DNA of 5,418 nucleotides from Desulfobacterales bacterium. GTDB taxonomy: Bacteria; Desulfobacterota; Desulfobacteria; Desulfobacterales; DAOWNP01. Where the stretch lies: contig JASFBI010000159.1 in NCBI GenBank assembly GCA_030149595.1, forward strand, positions 1 through 5,418. Reading direction: 5' to 3'. Made by a program: the position numbers and the translations under genes. A model generated the notes under the pieces. It saw only the letters and a program-made list of their open reading frames with translations, was not told the origin of the DNA and ran no database searches. Positions 1-5,200 of this stretch are shown here, one piece after another. The number at the start of each line of letters is the position of its first letter. Position 1 is the first letter of the stretch.

Positions 1-360
1 TACTGTATAACAGATAACAGAGCCTTGCTTTTATTATTAATACCTGCCTATGCAAGGGGAGGTTCTCTTTTTGGAATCAAATTTCTTAAATATGGCAGAG
101 AAAGCTCTGGAACAGGAAAGGCATTATTTGACAACCCCATAACATGGAGTTGCTTTTCAGGTTTGGCTGTTACTATTTTTCTTTCACTATTTTTGTTTAA
201 AAAAGCCCTGTTTCTTAACATCTTTTTTGTTTTTATAGTTTTTTTAATTATTATTTATTACAAAAGAAAAATAAACTGTATTACAGGAGACATGCTTGGA
301 GCCATGACAGAAATCACCGAAGCTTTCCTTTTTTTACTTATCAGTGCAAGGGGGTTATAA
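1..360 (+). CDS. cobS: Adenosylcobinamide-GDP ribazoletransferase (cobalamin synthase) CobS, C-terminal part, 5' end outside window
   Basis: CobS is an inner-membrane enzyme that joins adenosylcobinamide-GDP to alpha-ribazole (or its phosphate), the closing step of the cobalamin nucleotide loop. The reading frame is open from base 1 and ends with TAA at 358-360, giving 119 residues. The family is usually about 250 residues, so roughly the C-terminal half is present. Seen here: a PAYARGG segment (fragment residues 15-21) followed by a Gly-rich stretch like the family's 'PYAR..G.G' region, a long run of hydrophobic segments (about residues 45-87), and the family's closing signature TGDMLGAMTEITE (about 95-107), which resembles the usual 'TGDxLGAxxELxE'. 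The next gene starts on the last base of this stop codon, so the two are probably translationally coupled. An internal TTG at 25 lies in frame but is not a true start. Identification rests on the C-terminal signature and on the cobD-cbiB neighbours. Confidence 0.88.
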   Translation, partial: YCITDNRALLLLLIPAYARGGSLFGIKFLKYGRESSGTGKALFDNPITWSCFSGLAVTIFLSLFLFKKALFLNIFFVFIVFLIIIYYKRKINCITGDMLGAMTEITEAFLFLLISARGL

Positions 361-1433
361 TGATTAAAGGACATGGCGGTAATATCTATCGGTTATCAGA
401 AAAACTTGGCTGCAGCACATCTGATATTATTGATATGAGCAGTAATCTTAATCCAACAGGTCCTATGCCTGGTCTTATAGATTTCTTAAGAGAAAATATC
501 TGTTCCATACTTTCTCTTCCCCAGGCAGATGCAAATACAATGGTTGAAAATTTTGCCGAACAAAACAATATAGACAAAGATTGTGTTATGGCAGGAAGTG
601 GAACCACACAGTTTATCTACTCTATTCCTTTGGCTTTTAACATAAAACATGCTCTTATTTTCGGCCCAACCTATTCTGATTATGCTGATGCCTGTACAAT
701 GCATAAAAAAAACTACTCTTTTTTTTATGGGAAAAAACAGGATAATTTTATTTATAATATGGAAAAAGCAGAAAAAGAACTCTGCAATGCAGATACTGTT
801 TTTATTTGCAATCCAAATAACCCCACCGGAGGATTAATCATACACAGTGAGCTTATCTCTTTTATATCAAGGCATAAAAAACATTTTTTTATTATTGATG
901 AATCATATATGCCCTTTGTAAACAATTATAAAAAAGAGAGCATAATAAATAATCTGCCTGATAATGCTGTGGTTTTGTGTTCAATGTCAAAGATGTTCCG
1001 CATACCAGGGCTTAGAATCGGATTTATTGTGGGAAATAAAAAACACATTGCCAAATTAAAAAAATATCAGACTCCATGGAGCGTAAATTCCCTGGCTCAA
1101 ACTGCTGCAAACTATCTGATATCTGCAAACAATAACATTGAAAAGTTTATTATATCTTCCCAAAAAACCATTGAAAATGAACGGATATGGTTTGAAAACA
1201 GTCTAAAAGAAAATTTATCCATAAAGATGTTCCCATCAAAAACATCTTTTATTCTTGCACATTTAAAAAACAAAAATGCAGATGAAATTTGCTATGCACT
1301 GGCACAGCACAAAATTCTCATAAGAGATTGTACAAACTTTTCCGGCCTTTCCAAAAATTTCATCCGCTTTTCCCTGAAACTGCGTAAAGAGAACAAAAAA
1401 CTTATAGACAACCTGCTGCCCCTTTTAAATTAA
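360..1433 (+). CDS. cobD: L-threonine-O-3-phosphate decarboxylase (PLP-dependent, class I/II aminotransferase fold)
   Basis: This cytoplasmic enzyme decarboxylates L-threonine phosphate to (R)-1-amino-2-propanol O-2-phosphate, the linker that CbiB attaches to adenosylcobyric acid. The 357-residue length is normal for the family. The N-terminus HGGNIY (5-10) followed by DMSSNLNPTGP (25-35) is typical of CobD/CobC. The PLP-fold landmarks are present: GSGTTQ (79-84, cofactor phosphate region), NPNNPTG (151-157), DESY (180-183, with Asp180 expected to contact the pyridine nitrogen), and SMSKMFRIPGLRIGF (208-222), where Lys211 should form the Schiff base. Arg337 in FIRFSLK fits the substrate-carboxylate arginine. 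The ATG at 360 overlaps the cobS stop (TAATG). A strong Shine-Dalgarno AAGGGGG (348-354), five bases upstream, supports this start. The name follows Salmonella; Pseudomonas usage calls the related gene cobC. A histidinol-phosphate aminotransferase is the alternative, but the N-terminus and the neighbours argue against it. Confidence 0.92.
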   Translation: MIKGHGGNIYRLSEKLGCSTSDIIDMSSNLNPTGPMPGLIDFLRENICSILSLPQADANTMVENFAEQNNIDKDCVMAGSGTTQFIYSIPLAFNIKHALIFGPTYSDYADACTMHKKNYSFFYGKKQDNFIYNMEKAEKELCNADTVFICNPNNPTGGLIIHSELISFISRHKKHFFIIDESYMPFVNNYKKESIINNLPDNAVVLCSMSKMFRIPGLRIGFIVGNKKHIAKLKKYQTPWSVNSLAQTAANYLISANNNIEKFIISSQKTIENERIWFENSLKENLSIKMFPSKTSFILAHLKNKNADEICYALAQHKILIRDCTNFSGLSKNFIRFSLKLRKENKKLIDNLLPLLN

Positions 1434-1452
1434 ATTTTTTAAAAACCCATAC

Positions 1453-1475
1453 TTATTAACAATTTATTAACAATT
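1453..1475 (+). repeat. Two-unit tandem repeat, 11-bp period, in the cobD-cbiB gap
   Basis: TTATTAACAATT occurs at 1453-1464 and again at 1464-1475, identical and sharing one T, so the period is 11 bp, about one helical turn. It ends 11 bases before the cbiB start and fills much of the 53-bp gap. No clear Shine-Dalgarno precedes cbiB; only a weak AAG is visible at 1476-1478. The repeat could be slippage in AT-rich DNA or a binding site. Its function is not known. Confidence 0.6.
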
Positions 1476-1486
1476 AAGATAAAATT

Positions 1487-2446
1487 ATGGACATAATCCC
1501 CCAATGGTATGTTTTTGCCGCAGCTTTTTTCATGGATCTTCTTCTCGGTGATCCGGAATTTTTACCACATCCTGTTAGAGTAATGGGTAATGCCATCTCA
1601 TTTTTTGAAAAAAAATTCAGGAAACTTCCAGTAAACCTTACGTTTTCAGGAGGTCTTTTTGCTCTGTTTCTGATTCTGTCAACATGGGGTTTAACTTTTT
1701 TAATTATCTCCACTGCTTTACCTGCTGTTCCTGTTATTAAAACAGTTGTTGAAATTGTTTTAATTTATTACTGTTTGTCTGCACGATGCCTTTATACTGC
1801 TGCAAAAAAAGTAGCCATCCCCCTTTCTTGCGGCAGAACAGAAATTGCCAGGGCAAATCTTGCCATGATTGTGGGTAGAGACGTAAATACACTTTCAAAA
1901 TCCGGTATAATAAGAGCTACCATAGAAACCGTTGCTGAAAACCTTGTAGACGGCTTTATCTCTCCTCTTTTTTATGCTGCAATAGGCGGAGCTCCTTTGG
2001 CTCTTACCTATAAAATGGTAAATACACTTGATTCAATGGTGGGATATAAAAACCCAAAATATATAAACTTTGGTAAAGTTGCTGCAAAGATTGATGATGC
2101 GGTAAATTTTATTCCGGCAAGAGTTTCTGCAGCAGTGATTTCCCTTGCTGTAAAGATTGTTTCAGACAAAGCTCTGTTTGTATTTAAAACAGCAATATCC
2201 CAGGGTAGAAACCACTCCAGTCCAAATGCAGGATTTCCTGAAGCTGCATTTGCAGGTGCTTTAAAAATATGGCTCGGCGGACCCAGCTACTATCATAAAA
2301 CAGTTGTTAACAAACCGTATATTGGTAAAAACTTTAACAACGCAGTCATAAAAGATATTGACAAAGCATGTCAGTTAATGCTTTTTTCCGCAACAGTATG
2401 GGTTATTATTATCTGTTTCTTTATTTTCGTAAAAGATCTTTTATAA
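1487..2446 (+). CDS. cbiB: Adenosylcobinamide-phosphate synthase CbiB (CobD in Pseudomonas naming)
   Basis: This integral membrane protein amidates adenosylcobyric acid with aminopropanol phosphate, giving adenosylcobinamide phosphate. It therefore uses the product of the gene just upstream. The 319-residue length is normal. Family signatures appear in order: MDLLLGDPEFLPHPVRVMG (16-34), ARANLAMIVGRD (121-132), ETVAENLVDGFISP (147-160), MVNTLDSMVGYKN (177-189), KIDDAVNFIPAR (201-212), and a C-terminal RNHSSPNAGFPEAAFAGAL (241-259) followed by LGGPSYY (263-269). Hydrophobic segments lie near 7-19, 54-77, 82-98, 157-175, 208-224 and 296-315. The ATG at 1487 gives the expected N-terminus for the family, although the ribosome binding site is poor. 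It is 53 bp from cobD, with no terminator between them, so co-transcription is likely. Its stop faces the stop of the transporter gene 41 bp away. Confidence 0.95.
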   Translation: MDIIPQWYVFAAAFFMDLLLGDPEFLPHPVRVMGNAISFFEKKFRKLPVNLTFSGGLFALFLILSTWGLTFLIISTALPAVPVIKTVVEIVLIYYCLSARCLYTAAKKVAIPLSCGRTEIARANLAMIVGRDVNTLSKSGIIRATIETVAENLVDGFISPLFYAAIGGAPLALTYKMVNTLDSMVGYKNPKYINFGKVAAKIDDAVNFIPARVSAAVISLAVKIVSDKALFVFKTAISQGRNHSSPNAGFPEAAFAGALKIWLGGPSYYHKTVVNKPYIGKNFNNAVIKDIDKACQLMLFSATVWVIIICFFIFVKDLL

Positions 2447-2487
2447 AAACAGCATCGGAATTGATTTTTACTTATAAATAAGGTCGG

Positions 2488-3624
2488 TTATTTTAAATCT
2501 GTTCTTATTTTTTGCACCGCAGCCAGAGAAACAAGACTAAAAACTGCTCCGCATACAAATGGAATTCTGTAATCAATCATCCACAAAAAACCGCCTATAA
2601 CTGGAAATAAAACAGCAGCTATGTGATTTATTGCAAAACTGACAGACATGCTGGGAGCTATATCTTTTGGATCTGCAATTTTTTGAAAATAGGTTCTTAC
2701 ACCAATGGCAAAATTAAAAAAAATATGATCTGCAATATAAAGGCACGCAATAATCAGTTTGGATTCAGTAAGAGCATAACTTAAAAATATAAAAATCAGA
2801 CTGAAATATTCAAGGGAAAGCACTTTTCTTTCACCAAATCTTACAATACTCTTACCTATAAAAGGACTCAAATAGTAATTTATAACATTATTTATTAAAA
2901 ACAGAACGGCTATCTCCTGAACACTAAAATTAAACCGTTTTACAAGCAGAAACACTGCAAAAGCTATAAAAATCTGCCTGCGGGCTCCTGCCATCAGCGT
3001 AAGAAAGTAAAAAAGGCCGTATCTTTTTCTAAAAACCATCCTTTTTCTTTGGGGTATAATATTTTTATCAGTGGGGTTCTGGAAAAAGCCCCATACACTG
3101 ACAAAAATAATTACTACTCCCACAAAAAGATATATCTGTTTAAAACTTAAAACCGGTGCAACAAAAAAAATAAGCAGCCCCATTCCTACATTTGAAGCCG
3201 CAGCAACACTTCTCTGCTTTCCAAAAACAAGAGGAGATGTATTTTTATCAAAATACTGAAGCGTCAGCGATTGATTTGTGGTTTCATAATAATGGAAACC
3301 AAAACTCATAACAAGGGTTGTAAATATAAGCCCGTAAAAAGATGGGAAAAAACCGGCAATACCAATACCAATCCCTAAAATCATGATTGACAAGGCAGAA
3401 AGAGTATGTTCCCTGATAATCAAAAGAAGATAGATAACAAGAAAGGTTAAAAACCCGGGTATTTCCCGGATAGACTGAACAGCCCCTATATGCTTTCCTT
3501 CAAGCCCAAGCACACCAACAGCATAATTATCAAAAAGAGTTCGCCATGCCTGCAAACCTGCTGTGGAACAAATAGTAAAAACAATTAAATACACATACAT
3601 CTGCCTGTTTTTTATTTCGCCCAT
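2488..3624 (-). CDS. Major facilitator superfamily (MFS) transporter, substrate unknown
   Basis: The 378-residue protein is highly hydrophobic, with about twelve membrane segments (roughly 9-25, 55-70, 74-92, 94-110, 140-157, 163-180, 203-228, 235-256, 268-284, 288-310, 325-347 and 352-370). A positively charged central loop (PQRKRMVFRKR, 191-201) separates two six-helix halves, as in MFS carriers. The short length and an REIPGF motif (53-58) are consistent with an MFS subgroup, but nothing seen fixes the substrate. The ATG (complement of 3622-3624) follows a purine-rich GAGGCAGG on the coding strand, a plausible Shine-Dalgarno. The gene points toward the cobalamin cluster and ends 41 bp from cbiB. 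Convergent genes cannot share a transcript, so a role in corrinoid transport would be guesswork. Two perfect dyads immediately upstream (3646-3688) may be operator sites. There is no sign of truncation. Confidence 0.85.
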   Translation of the reverse strand: MGEIKNRQMYVYLIVFTICSTAGLQAWRTLFDNYAVGVLGLEGKHIGAVQSIREIPGFLTFLVIYLLLIIREHTLSALSIMILGIGIGIAGFFPSFYGLIFTTLVMSFGFHYYETTNQSLTLQYFDKNTSPLVFGKQRSVAAASNVGMGLLIFFVAPVLSFKQIYLFVGVVIIFVSVWGFFQNPTDKNIIPQRKRMVFRKRYGLFYFLTLMAGARRQIFIAFAVFLLVKRFNFSVQEIAVLFLINNVINYYLSPFIGKSIVRFGERKVLSLEYFSLIFIFLSYALTESKLIIACLYIADHIFFNFAIGVRTYFQKIADPKDIAPSMSVSFAINHIAAVLFPVIGGFLWMIDYRIPFVCGAVFSLVSLAAVQKIRTDLK

Positions 3625-3645
3625 CTGACCTGCCTCATTATATTA

Positions 3646-3665
3646 AGCATTTATTGCAAAATGCT
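3646..3665. repeat. Perfect 7-bp inverted repeat upstream of the MFS gene
   Basis: AGCATTT (3646-3652) and AAATGCT (3659-3665) are exact reverse complements separated by six bases. The dyad centre is about 31 bp upstream of the transporter start codon, where a repressor would overlap the promoter or leader. A role as operator or leader hairpin is inference. Confidence 0.55.
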
Positions 3666-3669
3666 GATT

Positions 3670-3688
3670 TTTCGACAGCCTGTCGAAA
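3670..3688. repeat. Perfect palindrome TTTCGACAG-C-CTGTCGAAA
   Basis: Two 9-bp arms, exact reverse complements, flank a single central C at 3679. It lies 5 bp from the neighbouring dyad at 3646-3665. The TTCGACA word recurs at 3791-3797 and 4797-4803, and TTCGACAGGCTG at 4797-4808 is the reverse complement of 3676-3687. It may therefore belong to a dispersed repeat family rather than be a gene-specific operator. Confidence 0.65.
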
Positions 3689-3776
3689 TACTTTTAGAAA
3701 TAAAATTAATATTCAGAATATAGCAGACATGCCTTACCGTCAAATTAATAAGGACTCTATTTAACCAAAAGAGTTA

Positions 3777-3797
3777 AAACTGTTAAATTATTCGACA
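3777..3797 (+). repeat. 21-bp direct repeat, left copy
   Basis: This 21-base stretch begins AAACTGTTAAAT and ends TTCGACA. It is identical, in the same orientation, to 4783-4803. After each copy there is a further similar stretch, TTAAAAACTTTTCCC here and TTAAAATTTTTCCC at the other copy. The two copies may be the ends or members of a longer, diverged repeat of about 45 bp. Together they bracket the PEP-CTERM transcription unit. Confidence 0.75.
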
Positions 3798-3904
3798 CCA
3801 TTTTTAAAAACTTTTCCCCTGCACAACATACCATCTATTTTAAAAATTATCTGTAATCCCTGACAACAACAGCCCTCCAAATTAGAGGTATCTCAAAAAA
3901 AGAG

Positions 3905-3948
3905 AGTACGCTACAAGTACCAACCCTGTCGGATTTTTTTACAGTACC
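3905..3948 (+). promoter_or_regulatory. Candidate upstream activator region (AGTAC cluster) for the sigma-54 promoter
   Basis: AGTAC occurs at 3905-3909, 3916-3920 and 3943-3947. The longer forms ACAAGTACC (3913-3921) and ACAGTACC (3941-3948) are near repeats 28 bp apart. The cluster lies about 85-125 bp upstream of the expected sigma-54 start, the usual range for enhancer-binding activators such as PrsR, the regulator associated with PEP-CTERM genes. Assignment to any regulator is inference. Confidence 0.35.
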
Positions 3949-4005
3949 CTGGCTTATATACAATCAAACATCAAAAATATGTGTGATATCAACTATTTAC
4001 AAAGA

Positions 4006-4022
4006 TGGCATGCGAATTGCTT
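4006..4022 (+). promoter_or_regulatory. Sigma-54 (RpoN) promoter, -24/-12 type, of the PEP-CTERM gene
   Basis: TGGCATGCGAATTGCTT matches the sigma-54 consensus TGGCACG-N4-TTGCW at all but one position. The invariant GG is at 4007-4008, the invariant GC at 4019-4020, and the spacing is correct. Transcription should start near 4031, leaving a leader of about 60 bases. PEP-CTERM genes are known to be controlled by the PrsK/PrsR two-component system with RpoN in several bacteria, which fits this site. Expression should therefore depend on an enhancer-binding ATPase activator; none is encoded in this window. Confidence 0.85.
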
Positions 4023-4044
4023 ATTGACTACTCAAGAAGCAATT
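4015..4044 (+). repeat. Perfect 8-bp inverted repeat across the sigma-54 -12 element and start site
   Basis: AATTGCTT (4015-4022, containing the -12 TTGC) and AAGCAATT (4037-4044) are exact reverse complements separated by 14 bases. The expected transcription start (about 4031) lies near the centre. This could be an operator for a repressor that blocks sigma-54 binding, or coincidence. Just downstream, GGATT-T-AATCC (4045-4055) forms another small dyad in the leader. Confidence 0.45.
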
Positions 4045-4091
4045 GGATTTAATCCGGTTAATTTATTAATTATTAAGAAAGGAACTTATAA

Positions 4092-4616
4092 ATGAAAAAA
4101 ATTTTTATGATTTTGTGTGCGGTAACATTAATTTTTGGAATGACAGGAAGTGCAGGTGCTGCATCTTATACAGACACCTATGATGCAGGAAATATTTATA
4201 TGAAAGGCTACCAGAGTGATTCATGGACATTTGATATCACTGATTATGGTTTTAATCCTAAAACACAAGATGTGACTGAAGCTACAGTATTATTAAATCT
4301 TACAGATGATAGTTATGACTGGTATGAAGTTGCCTATCTCAATCTCGAAGGAAACACCTTCTCCTGGAAATTCTTGTGGGAAGTTGATACTGGAAGTAAA
4401 TCTTTTAAAATTGACTCTTTAATAACTTTAAGTGACTCTGGAACCATTGATTGTACTTTGATTGCAGTAGGCGGAGATTTCTATTTTAACAATGCAACAT
4501 TAACAGCTGAAGCAACAACAGCCCCTGTTCCTGAACCAGCAAGCATCCTGCTTATGGGAGCAGGCCTCATTGGTCTAATAGGCTACAATCGCAAACGTTT
4601 TAGTAAAAAAAATTAG
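4092..4616 (+). CDS. PEP-CTERM sorting domain protein (predicted exosortase substrate)
   Basis: This small secreted protein has 174 residues. A Sec signal peptide spans residues 1-23 (KK at 2-3, hydrophobic core 4-18, AGA at 21-23, probable cleavage before Ala24). The middle part (24-140) is rich in Asp, Thr, Ser and aromatic residues, looks beta-rich, and matches no domain I recognise. The C-terminus is a complete PEP-CTERM signal: VPEPAS (146-151, with Pro147-Glu148-Pro149), a hydrophobic helix (about 152-164) and a basic tail (NRKRFSKK, 166-173). In this family the tail is recognised by an exosortase, which processes the protein for export or surface/exopolysaccharide association. No exosortase is present here. 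The start is supported by AAGAAAGGA (4075-4083), eight bases upstream of ATG. The gene stands alone, driven by a sigma-54 promoter and followed by a strong terminator. Sorting class is secure; specific function is unknown. Confidence 0.9.
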   Translation: MKKIFMILCAVTLIFGMTGSAGAASYTDTYDAGNIYMKGYQSDSWTFDITDYGFNPKTQDVTEATVLLNLTDDSYDWYEVAYLNLEGNTFSWKFLWEVDTGSKSFKIDSLITLSDSGTIDCTLIAVGGDFYFNNATLTAEATTAPVPEPASILLMGAGLIGLIGYNRKRFSKKN

Positions 4617-4655
4617 GCAGGCTTTTATATAGCATTATAAAAAAAGCATATTTGC

Positions 4656-4693
4656 AAAAAAAGTCCATGGTGTTAACCAAGGACTTTTTTTTT
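4656..4693 (+). terminator. Strong intrinsic terminator after the PEP-CTERM gene
   Basis: An 11-bp stem pairs AAAAAAAGTCC (4656-4666) with GGACTTTTTTT (4681-4691). After one A-A mismatch it continues as TGGT (4668-4671) with ACCA (4676-4679) around a GTTA loop. Nine T residues follow GGAC (4685-4693). It begins 40 bp after the stop codon. The A-tract on the left side means it could also act on the opposite strand. Confidence 0.9.
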
Positions 4694-4782
4694 GCTGTTT
4701 TTTCATCATTCCAGCAAAAGCAAAATACAGAACCTTGTTAAACAGTATTTTTTTATTCAAATTTCTCCTGCCGTAAAAAATC

Positions 4783-4803
4783 AAACTGTTAAATTATTCG
4801 ACA
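4783..4803 (+). repeat. 21-bp direct repeat, right copy
   Basis: This copy is identical and in the same orientation to 3777-3797, with starts 1006 bp apart. It runs on into GGCTG, so that 4797-4808 (TTCGACAGGCTG) is the reverse complement of one half of the palindrome at 3670-3688. A TTAAAATTTTTCCC tract (4818-4830) follows, resembling the one after the left copy. Copies lie outside the PEP-CTERM gene on both sides. Confidence 0.75.
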
Positions 4804-4907
4804 GGCTGCTGCAGAATTAAAATTTTTCCCAGGTTCAAGACAAAAAAATTAATTTAACCACAACTTGCGTTACTGCATTAAAGAGGATTAAATTTATTTT
4901 CCAACAC

Positions 4908-4937
4908 AAAAAGAACGTAAAAGTAATACGTCTTTTT
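4908..4937. repeat. Bulged hairpin-forming inverted repeat
   Basis: AAAAAG (4908-4913) pairs with CTTTTT (4932-4937) and ACGT (4915-4918) with ACGT (4928-4931). A single bulged A (4914) and a nine-base loop complete it. It could be a weak terminator in either direction, but it has few G-C pairs and no gene ends nearby, so its role is uncertain. Confidence 0.35.
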
Positions 4938-5019
4938 CATGATTTGTTGCAGCCTTCCTCAGGACATTCCCCCACGATAATGCCCTTGCCATTAACTAAT
5001 TGTTTATGCTAAAAATATT

Positions 5020-5118
5020 TCTTAACAGTGACTCAGCTATAGGAAAATTACACCCATTAGCGTATGCCCATACACAGGCGTACACAAAAAGTCGTTCCCC
5101 CTGAGTTCAGCGTTATAT
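5020..5118 (+). other. Candidate integron attC-like recombination site
   Basis: The ends form an attC-like imperfect palindrome. The outer TAAC (5023-5026) pairs with GTTA (5112-5115). A 2x2 unpaired spacer follows (AG 5027-5028 against GC 5110-5111). Then TGACTCAG (5029-5036) pairs with CTGAGT-T-CA (5101-5109), leaving one extrahelical T (5107). The outer heptamers TCTTAAC (5020-5026) and GTTATAT (5112-5118) each match six of seven positions of RYYYAAC and GTTRRRY. The total of 99 bp is within the usual attC size range. The interior carries a further stem, GTATGCC (5062-5068) with GGCGTAC (5077-5083), including one G-T pair. No integrase gene or second site is visible, so a chance palindrome remains possible. 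Confidence 0.35.
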
Positions 5119-5200
5119 GTAAAAAAGTACTGCTGATGTAGATTTAGCGGTTTTAAAATAAAGAAAATAACAATCCGAGGTGATTAAGGATAGAAGGAAT

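Larger units (their letters stand above)
3625..4091. other. Divergent intergenic region between the MFS gene and the PEP-CTERM gene
   Basis: The 467 bp hold no convincing gene. They contain two dyads upstream of the transporter (3646-3688), one copy of a 21-bp repeat (3777-3797), a cluster of AGTAC motifs (3905-3948), a sigma-54 promoter (4006-4022) and an AT-rich leader before the PEP-CTERM gene. A TATAAT sits on the minus strand at 3637-3642 but lies too close to the transporter start, with no good -35, to be called as its promoter. I found no 'GCCACTG' B12 box of a cobalamin riboswitch on the transporter's strand. Confidence 0.75.
4694..5200. other. Intergenic region of about 500 bp without a convincing gene
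   Basis: All frames on both strands are broken by stops, and no recognisable protein was found. Contents: an inverted repeat TTTTGCTG/CAGCAAAA (4690-4697 with 4712-4719), the right copy of the 21-bp repeat (4783-4803), a bulged hairpin (4908-4937), an attC-like imperfect palindrome (5020-5118) and the leader of hsdM. Part of it (about 4955-5115) looks visibly richer in G+C than its surroundings. I could not identify a good sigma-70 promoter for hsdM. Confidence 0.7.

Noticed and set aside
386..837. Open frames on the minus strand and in another plus frame within cobD (62-73 codons).
   Set aside because: They lie inside a clearly identified gene and have no independent support.
2447..2487. 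Possible bidirectional terminator between cbiB and the MFS gene (CTTAT-AA-ATAAG at 2471-2482).
   Set aside because: The stem is five A/T-rich pairs with a two-base loop and no G-C core, too weak to call a terminator.
3637..3642. Perfect TATAAT on the minus strand upstream of the MFS gene.
   Set aside because: It would place the transcription start within or after the Shine-Dalgarno, and no acceptable -35 lies 16-18 bp upstream.
3759..3788. ATTTAAC (3759-3765) and GTTAAAT (3782-3788), an exact inverted pair matching RYYYAAC and GTTRRRY of attC sites.
   Set aside because: The total span is only 30 bp, well below known attC sizes, with no inner L-box pairing. AT-rich sequence makes such short pairs common.
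3625..4091. Cobalamin riboswitch upstream of the MFS transporter or PEP-CTERM gene.
   Set aside because: No B12-box GCCACTG-like core on the relevant strand and no matching long structured leader.
4569..4758. Minus-strand frame starting at a TTG with GGCAGGAG upstream and reading through the terminator.
   Set aside because: The product is a lysine- and phenylalanine-rich low-complexity run produced by A/T tracts, and it overlaps the terminator and the PEP-CTERM 3' end.
4946..5017. Short minus-strand reading frame with protein-like composition (ending GIIVGECPEEGCNKS) between two stops.
   Set aside because: Only about 23 codons, with no start or ribosome site of note and no match I recognise. 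It could be a decayed gene remnant but cannot be supported.
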